Shown here piece after piece: positions 14,812 to 20,155 of a stretch of 20,155 bases of DNA. The first letter of the stretch is position 1, and each line of letters starts with the position of its first letter. Source of the stretch: Porphyromonas sp. (GTDB lineage: Bacteria > Bacteroidota > Bacteroidia > Bacteroidales > Porphyromonadaceae); contig JASBZJ010000005.1 in NCBI GenBank assembly GCA_029983495.1, forward strand, positions 1 through 20,155, read 5' to 3'. The translations under genes were made by a program, and so were the position numbers. The notes below the pieces were generated by a model. The model saw only the letters and a list, made by a program, of their open reading frames with translations, searched no databases and was not told the origin of the DNA.

Positions 14812-17664
14812 TTACTTCTTATCGGTTTTTGCTTCGGGTAGAGCAGTATAATAAAGTGTAGATTGGTTACCACTCTTTACAAGAGCTTTTACAAGGTTAT
14901 GTACGTCGTTTGGCGTAATGCTATCGAGCGTTTTCATATAGTTGTCGTGGTGTTCCTTGCCAAAGAAGTTGTAGTTAACCAAGTTACCTAACCAGTAGCC
15001 ATTGCTACGAAGGTTTTCTTGGTAAACTTTCTTCATGTTGGTAACCGTCTTTTCGAAGTAGCTCTTGTTTATACCGTTCTTATCGAGTAGGTTCAGTTCG
15101 TCGAAAACAACTTTGTTCAGATTCCTAGCCTTTTCGGGGTCGCTAATGAAGTAAATTTGAACCATAGCTTGGTTAATTGGGAATTCTTCAAGCGAAGCCC
15201 CTGCACTTGGTGAGTATGTACCACCTTCGCGTTCGCGAATTGAAGCTACTAAAACCTGGTCGAGAATACCATTTAGTATTTCAGTAGTTAGTATATTCTT
15301 AAGGTCATACTTGTAGGGCGTGTGTAGAACATCGAGGGTTACAGCCGTTGGAGTATCGCTTGTTTTTTGGTAAGCGAGTTCGTTTTTACCCTTGCGAATG
15401 AGCTGCTCCTTAGTACGATCCATTTTTTGTGTAGCCTTTCCTTTGGGTAAGCTACCAAGGTATTTTTCGATAAGCGGTTTTGCTTCGTCGATATTGATGT
15501 TACCAACGAAGAAGAAATTAAAGCCATCGGCACTCGCAACACGTTCGCGAGCCATATTTAATGCTCGTTCGTAGCTAATAACGTTAAAGTCTTCGGCTTT
15601 TAATGGACGGTGTTCAACGTCGTAGTTGAATAATAACTTTACAATCGAGTCGCTTAAAGTTGACATAGGGTTACGTTTTGCCATTTCGAGCTGGTCGATT
15701 GTTTTTTGTTTGAATACGTCGTAGGCTTGCTTATCTGTACGAATATCGGTAAAATAAAGGTAGGTTAATTGGAGGAGGGTTTCGAAGTCTTTTTTCGTTG
15801 AGCTACCCGAAAGGCTTGTAGTGTAATCAGCTACACTTAAACCAACACTAGCCGAGCGACCCGTAAGAGCTTTTTGAAGAGCAAGTTCGTCGAACTGACC
15901 TAAGCCCCCAAGACCTACAACGCTATTAATAATCTTAGTGTTGAGAATTTCGTTATCGTTTGCACGGTAAAGTCGGCTACCACCTTCGGTAATTGCACGC
16001 ATGCGAATTTCGTCGTCCTTGTAATCGGTAGGGAGTATGAATACATTAATACCGTTGTTAAGGGTCAGTTTAGTAGCCCCATATTTGGTGTTTTTCTTTT
16101 CCGCAACAATTTTACCACCTTTAAGTGGTTTCGAAATAAGCTCTTGGTTGCTTACTTCTTCTTTAAGGGCTTCAACGTCCTTATTGAATGCGTTAAGGTA
16201 TACGTTAGCGATTTCGCTTTCTTTTGGGTATGCAATACCTTGTTTCTCAGGACCGGTAATGGCAATGGCAAGGTTTTCGCCATCGGTAATAAGCCCCTTA
16301 ACATATTCGTTGAGTTGCTCGAGTGTGAAATTGTTAGCAATTTGTTCGTAAAGAGTTTTTTCCATTTCGATTCCAGGAATGTATCCACCCTGTAGGAAAT
16401 AGTTTTTGTACTCTTCGATGTAGCTACCATTTTTACGTTTACCACGTTCGTTGTATTGGTTTTCAATCGATTTTAGAATAGCACGTTTGGCACGGTCGTA
16501 TTCACTAGGTAAAAACCCATGCTGATCCACACGGCGAACTTCCTTAGCAATAGCTTTGAGAGCCTCTTCGCTAGCCCCATCTTTTGTTGAAGCATAAATC
16601 GCAAAGGCATCCTTTGTTTGAGACACAAAGTAGTTGTCGATGCTTACACCGGCACCAAGGAATGGAGCATTAGGCTTTTTGCTTATTGCTTCGAAGCGTT
16701 CGTTGAAAATATATTGTGTTGCCACATTCATATAATCCATAACAAGCCCAGCAATTGAGCCTTTAACTTCGCGAGGCATGGGGTCGTGTTTATAGAATAC
16801 CATTACTTGCGTTGAGGTATTTTCCTTATCGGTAACAAGGGCTCCAATGGGTTCCTTATTATCGGCAACTTCAACGTACTCACGTTTTGCTGCGTTAGTA
16901 GGAGTGGGTATATCGGCAAAGTATTCCTTTATTTTTCCTTCTACATAGTCGGGATCGATATCGCCTACGATAATAATACCTTGTAGGTCTGGGCGGTACC
17001 ATTTGTGGTAGAAGTCGCGAATGGCTTTATGGGGGAAATGCATAACAACATCCATTGTGCCAATAGGCATGCGCTTCGCATAGATGTTGTTGGGGAATAG
17101 CTTAGGTAAAAGAGCCGTAATGGTACGAGTGTTGGCATTATTCCGCGAACGCCATTCTTCCTGAATAACACCTCGTTCCTCATCAATTTCCTTACTATCG
17201 AGTTCTATATTGCTACTCCAGTCGTGAAGAATAAGAACGCAACTATCGATAACTTCTTTACCCATATCGGTAGGTGCATCCATAATAGTATAAACTGTTT
17301 CGTCGAATGCGGTGTAAGCATTAAGGTCAGCACCGAAACGGCACCCAATTCTTTCGAGGAACGATATCAAGTTTTTACCAGGGAAGTTTTTCGTTCCATT
17401 AAAAGCCATATGTTCAAGGAAGTGGGCAAGCCCTAGTTGGTCTTCATTTTCAAGAATAGAACCAACTTTTTGAGCGATGTAATAGTTCGCACGACCCTTT
17501 GGCTCGCTATTCTTACGAATAATGTAAGTTAGCCCATTGGGCAATGTTCCCATCTTTACTGCTGGGTCGATAGGAAGTTGTTGAAGCTGTTGTGCAAACG
17601 AAAGCTGGGGTAGAAGTATCCCCACAAGCAACACTAAGCTTACGAATAGTTTTCTAAGTTGCAT
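14812..17664 (-). CDS. Periplasmic M16 family zinc metallopeptidase (insulinase/pitrilysin type)
   Basis: 950 residues. The signal peptide runs to about residue 24 (LLPQLSFA|QQ), so it is exported. The N-terminal M16 domain has the inverted zinc motif HFLEH (H81, E84, H85), with E162 in IDEERGVIQEEW at the spacing of the third ligand. The second M16 pair (about 530-930) lacks the motif, as is usual for the non-catalytic half. YSPSAGASLEEFP near 830 fits the substrate-binding half, whose R/Y pair is typical. It probably degrades peptides or small proteins in the periplasm. The gene stands alone, with its own terminator at 14695-14728. A weak promoter candidate lies at 17878-17885. Confidence 0.95.
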   Translation of the reverse strand: MQLRKLFVSLVLLVGILLPQLSFAQQLQQLPIDPAVKMGTLPNGLTYIIRKNSEPKGRANYYIAQKVGSILENEDQLGLAHFLEHMAFNGTKNFPGKNLISFLERIGCRFGADLNAYTAFDETVYTIMDAPTDMGKEVIDSCVLILHDWSSNIELDSKEIDEERGVIQEEWRSRNNANTRTITALLPKLFPNNIYAKRMPIGTMDVVMHFPHKAIRDFYHKWYRPDLQGIIIVGDIDPDYVEGKIKEYFADIPTPTNAAKREYVEVADNKEPIGALVTDKENTSTQVMVFYKHDPMPREVKGSIAGLVMDYMNVATQYIFNERFEAISKKPNAPFLGAGVSIDNYFVSQTKDAFAIYASTKDGASEEALKAIAKEVRRVDQHGFLPSEYDRAKRAILKSIENQYNERGKRKNGSYIEEYKNYFLQGGYIPGIEMEKTLYEQIANNFTLEQLNEYVKGLITDGENLAIAITGPEKQGIAYPKESEIANVYLNAFNKDVEALKEEVSNQELISKPLKGGKIVAEKKNTKYGATKLTLNNGINVFILPTDYKDDEIRMRAITEGGSRLYRANDNEILNTKIINSVVGLGGLGQFDELALQKALTGRSASVGLSVADYTTSLSGSSTKKDFETLLQLTYLYFTDIRTDKQAYDVFKQKTIDQLEMAKRNPMSTLSDSIVKLLFNYDVEHRPLKAEDFNVISYERALNMARERVASADGFNFFFVGNINIDEAKPLIEKYLGSLPKGKATQKMDRTKEQLIRKGKNELAYQKTSDTPTAVTLDVLHTPYKYDLKNILTTEILNGILDQVLVASIREREGGTYSPSAGASLEEFPINQAMVQIYFISDPEKARNLNKVVFDELNLLDKNGINKSYFEKTVTNMKKVYQENLRSNGYWLGNLVNYNFFGKEHHDNYMKTLDSITPNDVHNLVKALVKSGNQSTLYYTALPEAKTDKK

Positions 17665-18071
17665 GAGTCTATCACTAAATATCTATTTTATATTGTACTT
17701 CGTTCCTATTTGCTTGGCAATAATATAATAGGCATAGCCTAGTTCGATTGTTCAGAGGCGGGTATTTACGAATAGAAACACCGAGTTCATCTTTCGAAAC
17801 TATATTCCAACCTCTTATAGCATGACGACAATGTTCACTAATTGTTGTTTTTCCGTACATCATTGCACATCCTGCAACAAAGTTACTTCTTTCTATTGAA
17901 ATGAACTGTACTATACTATGTTGCAATACAATACCTGTCCTAATCCCCAGAGAGATTATCGTAAGGAGATGAGGAAAAAAATCTTTGGTATACACCAACG
18001 ACAATATTTGTTTTGATGTGTTCAACAAATGTTTAGATACGCACTTCGAGGTAGCTATTAAGCAACTATGG
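17665..18071. other. Intergenic stretch with no convincing gene
   Basis: About 400 bp between the M16 gene and the acetyltransferase. A 117-codon open frame on the minus strand (18028-17675) has no recognisable domain and an unremarkable composition, so I do not call it. TAACTTTG on the minus strand at 17878-17885 matches the -7 consensus and could drive the peptidase gene with a leader of about 200 nt, but there is no good -33 element. Confidence 0.4.
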
Positions 18072-18365
18072 TTAGATGTTTGTTTTGTTGTTGTATAGTA
18101 GCCCTTCGTATTGTGGTTTTCGAGTTAATTCCAACTCGGCATACCAACACGCTGGGTCGATAGTAACATTGGAAAGCCGTGCTTGGTTTGCTATTTCCTC
18201 AACCAGGCGTGCGGCTATTCCTTGCCCACGGTAGTCCCCTCTAACGCCAGTATGTGTAATAACCCAATGGTCGGCTTGTGCAATGTAGTTTATTTCGCCT
18301 ATAACCTCTTCTCCTTTGTAGGCTAATGCTTCGTGGCTTTCAGGTAGGAACTTTATTGTTATCAT
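18072..18365 (-). CDS. Small GNAT-fold N-acetyltransferase
   Basis: 97 residues, the size of the shortest GNAT proteins (GCN5-related CG type, as in E. coli YjdJ). Strands VIGEINYIAQ and WVITHTGV lead to the acetyl-CoA loop VRGDYRGQGIAARLVEEIAN, the R-G-x-G-x-A form of motif A. PACWYAELELTRKP near the end matches the usual C-terminal block. The acceptor substrate is unknown. Its ATG overlaps the stop of the Fe-S protein gene (ATGA at 18362-18365), so the two are translationally coupled. Confidence 0.87.
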   Translation of the reverse strand: MITIKFLPESHEALAYKGEEVIGEINYIAQADHWVITHTGVRGDYRGQGIAARLVEEIANQARLSNVTIDPACWYAELELTRKPQYEGLLYNNKTNI

Positions 18366-18592
18366 ACTTTTTTCAGCTCATATTTTAATGCTCTCGTGGG
18401 GCAACGGTCTATCACTTCGGCCACACGTTTTGCTTCTTCTTTGCCTTCCTTTAGGGTTATCCATGGGCGTATTGAGGGATTGAAAACATCACTTGCCCCT
18501 TTTACACATTCGGCAGCATGCCTGCAAAGGTGCGGTTCCCATGTTACTCGTATATGTTTGGTTTCGTAGCTTTTTATTTTCTTCTCTTCCAT
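18362..18592 (-). CDS. Divergent [Fe-S] cluster protein (Fer4_19 / Mjv1-like)
   Basis: 76 residues from the chosen start MEEKKIKSYETKHI. Three cysteines, C23 and C29 in LCRHAAECVKG and C64 in DRCPTRAL, plus RPWITL, are the pattern of the Fer4_19 family. That family binds an iron-sulfur cluster, probably with one non-cysteine ligand such as the nearby His. An upstream in-frame ATG at 18658 is possible but would add 22 residues with no similarity, starting 1 bp from the pirin stop. Pirin, this gene and the acetyltransferase are packed together as an operon. A redox or Fe-S-dependent acylation role is only inference. Confidence 0.87.
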   Translation of the reverse strand: MEEKKIKSYETKHIRVTWEPHLCRHAAECVKGASDVFNPSIRPWITLKEGKEEAKRVAEVIDRCPTRALKYELKKV

Positions 18593-18658
18593 AAAGTTTA
18601 AATCATTTCCTGTTTTAGGGCTTAGTGCGACAAGTCGGTCGCACCAAGCTGGGGGCAA

Positions 18659-19504
18659 TTACGAAATTTCGAGTTCTTCACGGATAAAGTTGCCATTATC
18701 AAGGTCATCGAATGCTTCCTGCAGTTCCCTGCGAGTGTTCATTACAATTGGTCCAGCCCAAGCAATGGGTTCGTTTAATGCTTTTGAACTCATAAATAGG
18801 ACAAATGCTTCGCTACTACCGATGTTTTTAATGGTTACCACATCGCCACGAGTTAGTTTGGCTGCTGTTTTTTCGGGGACTTTTTCGCCTTCAATCTCAA
18901 TTTCTCCTAATAGGGTAAAAAGCATAACAGAATGGTCTATGCTAGTGTTGATGGTAATGCTTTTTTCTGGCTCGAGGTGAATGTCGTAGTAATCGAGTGG
19001 TAGATGTTTCCCCTCGAAGCCTTTATGGTTTTTATAATTGCCTGCAAGCAATCGTAAATAACCTCCATCGAAAGGGATCTCCTGTATATCGCTTTTTCGA
19101 ATCGAGTGGTAGTATGGGCTACTCATTTTTTCGGTTGCGGGCAGATTAAGCCACAATTGTACGCCAAGAAGGCGTTCTGCAGCTGGAACTTCTTCAGCGT
19201 GTTCGATTCCCGAGCCTGCATTCATCCATTGCACTTCGCCATCGGTTATTTCCTCACGGTTCCCTAGCGTATCGCTATGAACCATGCGTCCATGGTATAG
19301 ATAACTTATGGTTTCGATTCCTCGGTGTGGGTGTAGAGGGAAGCCTGCAACGTATTCCGAGGGATCTGTGCTGTCGAATGAGTCGAGCATCAGTATAGGA
19401 TCGTATTCCTCTGTAGTTTGATTGCCAAGAACGCGAACCAAGCTTACGCCTGCGCCATCTTGTGTTCTAAATCCTCTTACTTGGTTTTTAATGCTTCTGT
19501 TCAT
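18659..19504 (-). CDS. Pirin family protein
   Basis: 281 residues from MNRSIKNQVRGFRTQDGAG. A bicupin: the N-terminal cupin carries the metal ligands H58, H60 (FPLHPHRGIETIS), H102 and E104 (GSGIEHAEEVP), matching the four ligands of human pirin at nearly the same positions. The C-terminal cupin starts near residue 165. Some bacterial relatives are quercetin 2,3-dioxygenases, others act as redox-related regulators, so the reaction is uncertain. An in-frame ATG at 19543 would add 13 basic residues; I prefer 19504 because pirins start with this block. Next to the Fe-S and acetyltransferase genes, in the order pirin, Fe-S, GNAT. Confidence 0.93.
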   Translation of the reverse strand: MNRSIKNQVRGFRTQDGAGVSLVRVLGNQTTEEYDPILMLDSFDSTDPSEYVAGFPLHPHRGIETISYLYHGRMVHSDTLGNREEITDGEVQWMNAGSGIEHAEEVPAAERLLGVQLWLNLPATEKMSSPYYHSIRKSDIQEIPFDGGYLRLLAGNYKNHKGFEGKHLPLDYYDIHLEPEKSITINTSIDHSVMLFTLLGEIEIEGEKVPEKTAAKLTRGDVVTIKNIGSSEAFVLFMSSKALNEPIAWAGPIVMNTRRELQEAFDDLDNGNFIREELEIS

Positions 19505-19723
19505 AAGTTTCTGTTGTTTAATTACTCTTTTCCTCCTTATCATAGTCGCTACTTACGACCTTCTATTTATTTGACGAGTGAGGTTTGCCATAGTTTATTA
19601 AGTACCCCTTATAGTGCCATAAAGAAGATTTATTACTCCAGTAGTGGACTATAACTCGTTTTGCAAAGCTTCCAAATTGCATAATCCCCAAAAATAGGTA
19701 TATGGTAATGTATAATATAACTG

Positions 19724-19731
19724 TATCTTTG
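19724..19731 (+). promoter_or_regulatory. Candidate -7 box for the TonB-dependent receptor gene
   Basis: TATCTTTG followed by CAG is a strong TAnnTTTG match on the plus strand. Transcription would start near 19738, about 110 nt before the ATG at 19848. No TTTG lies 19-21 bp upstream. The rest of the divergent gap 19544-19847 holds no other gene I can support. Confidence 0.55.
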
Positions 19732-19847
19732 CAGTCGGAAAACGAATATTGATTTGTTTCTCGCTTTTTATAGCCATGCTAAAACCTACTTTTGGCTTTC
19801 GAAAATAGAGTTTGGGGAGCTGTTTCCTTGCAGATTTAATTACACGC

Positions 19848-20155
19848 ATGCTAAGAAAAAGTTTATGTTGCATTATTTTGGTGCTTACCATAGCTGGTAA
19901 AATGCTAAAAGCTCAAGAGGTTAATACCGATTCTATTGCTATATTACGAGCCGACTCGTTAGCTACCGAAAAAGAGCTTGGCGAAGTGGTCGTTCAGGCC
20001 AAGCAAATATTGGGGAGTAAGTTCCAGGCTCGTAATAGAACAGGCTCGGCCTACTACATTTCGCCGAACGAACTTAAAAAGTTTGATTATACCGATATAA
20101 ATCGGATGCTAAAATCGGTTCCGGGTGTGAATATGTATGAGGAAGATGGTTTTGG
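19848..20155 (+). CDS. TonB-dependent outer-membrane receptor, 5' end only
   Basis: The first 102 codons of a gene cut by the right edge. MLRKSLCCIILVLTIAGKML followed by KAQEVNTDS is a signal peptide. ELGEVVVQAKQ (about 43-53) fits a TonB box leading into the plug domain. YYISPNELKKFDYTDINRML and SVPGVNMYEEDGFG are the plug motifs (hydrophobic-PGV) of FecA-like siderophore or metal receptors. Substrate cannot be judged from the N-terminus. It has the only plus-strand coding direction in the window. Start chosen as the ATG directly before the signal peptide; the in-frame sequence upstream soon meets a stop. Confidence 0.9.
   Translation, partial: MLRKSLCCIILVLTIAGKMLKAQEVNTDSIAILRADSLATEKELGEVVVQAKQILGSKFQARNRTGSAYYISPNELKKFDYTDINRMLKSVPGVNMYEEDGF

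Noticed and set aside
17675..18028. 117-codon minus-strand frame between the acetyltransferase and the peptidase gene
   Set aside because: No recognisable domain, no coupling to neighbours, and a -7-like box lies inside it; more likely a leader or chance frame.
19649..19891. 80-codon minus-strand frame overlapping the receptor start
   Set aside because: It lies antisense to the promoter, leader and signal peptide of the TonB-dependent receptor and shows no domain.

Overview
The window looks like a chromosomal segment of a Bacteroidota (Bacteroidales-type) bacterium. The evidence is several TAnnTTTG promoter boxes upstream of genes, few convincing Shine-Dalgarno sequences, lipoproteins with typical lipoboxes, a GIN-domain (DUF2807) lipoprotein, a large periplasmic M16 peptidase, and the start of a TonB-dependent receptor. 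The species cannot be named from this sequence alone. All genes but the last lie on the minus strand.

Positions 1-3082 hold part of a type III-like restriction-modification locus. It reads, in transcription order, mod methyltransferase (3082-1016), a four-helix-bundle S23-type protein (926-561) and a RhuM-family protein that runs off the left edge (551-1). The restriction subunit is not in the window. The locus is peppered with a short TAACGTC-based repeat that lies between genes and also inside mod, where it is translated in frame as TLDVRG-type peptides. The middle of mod is AT-rich against GC-rich flanks, as expected of an exchanged target-recognition domain.

Positions 3083-5495 are a repeat-rich accessory patch. 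Two 309-bp direct repeats (3402-3710 and 5131-5439, 306/309 identical by eye) bracket a translationally coupled pair, a predicted lipoprotein and a two-helix membrane protein, neither of known function. The second repeat includes a MITE-like element with perfect 15-bp inverted ends. Part of a third repeat copy lies at 5022-5066. GGGCGGAC-type palindromes and a dispersed hairpin repeat also occur here and again at 12754-13190.

Positions 5496-12530 carry a tripartite RND efflux operon (TolC-like channel, lipoprotein adaptor, HAE1-like pump), ending with a 100-aa protein that may have a P-II-like fold. A GIN-domain lipoprotein lies upstream. No classical transcription regulator is present.

Positions 13337-20155 look like ordinary core chromosome: mutY, a 950-residue M16 peptidase with a clear Rho-independent terminator, and a pirin / Fe-S protein / small acetyltransferase operon. 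Divergent from these is the 5' end of a TonB-dependent receptor gene (19848 onward, plus strand) with a good -7 box.

The most unusual material is the coding-compatible repeat in the modification locus and the repeat-bracketed gene pair. The rest is well explained by known families.
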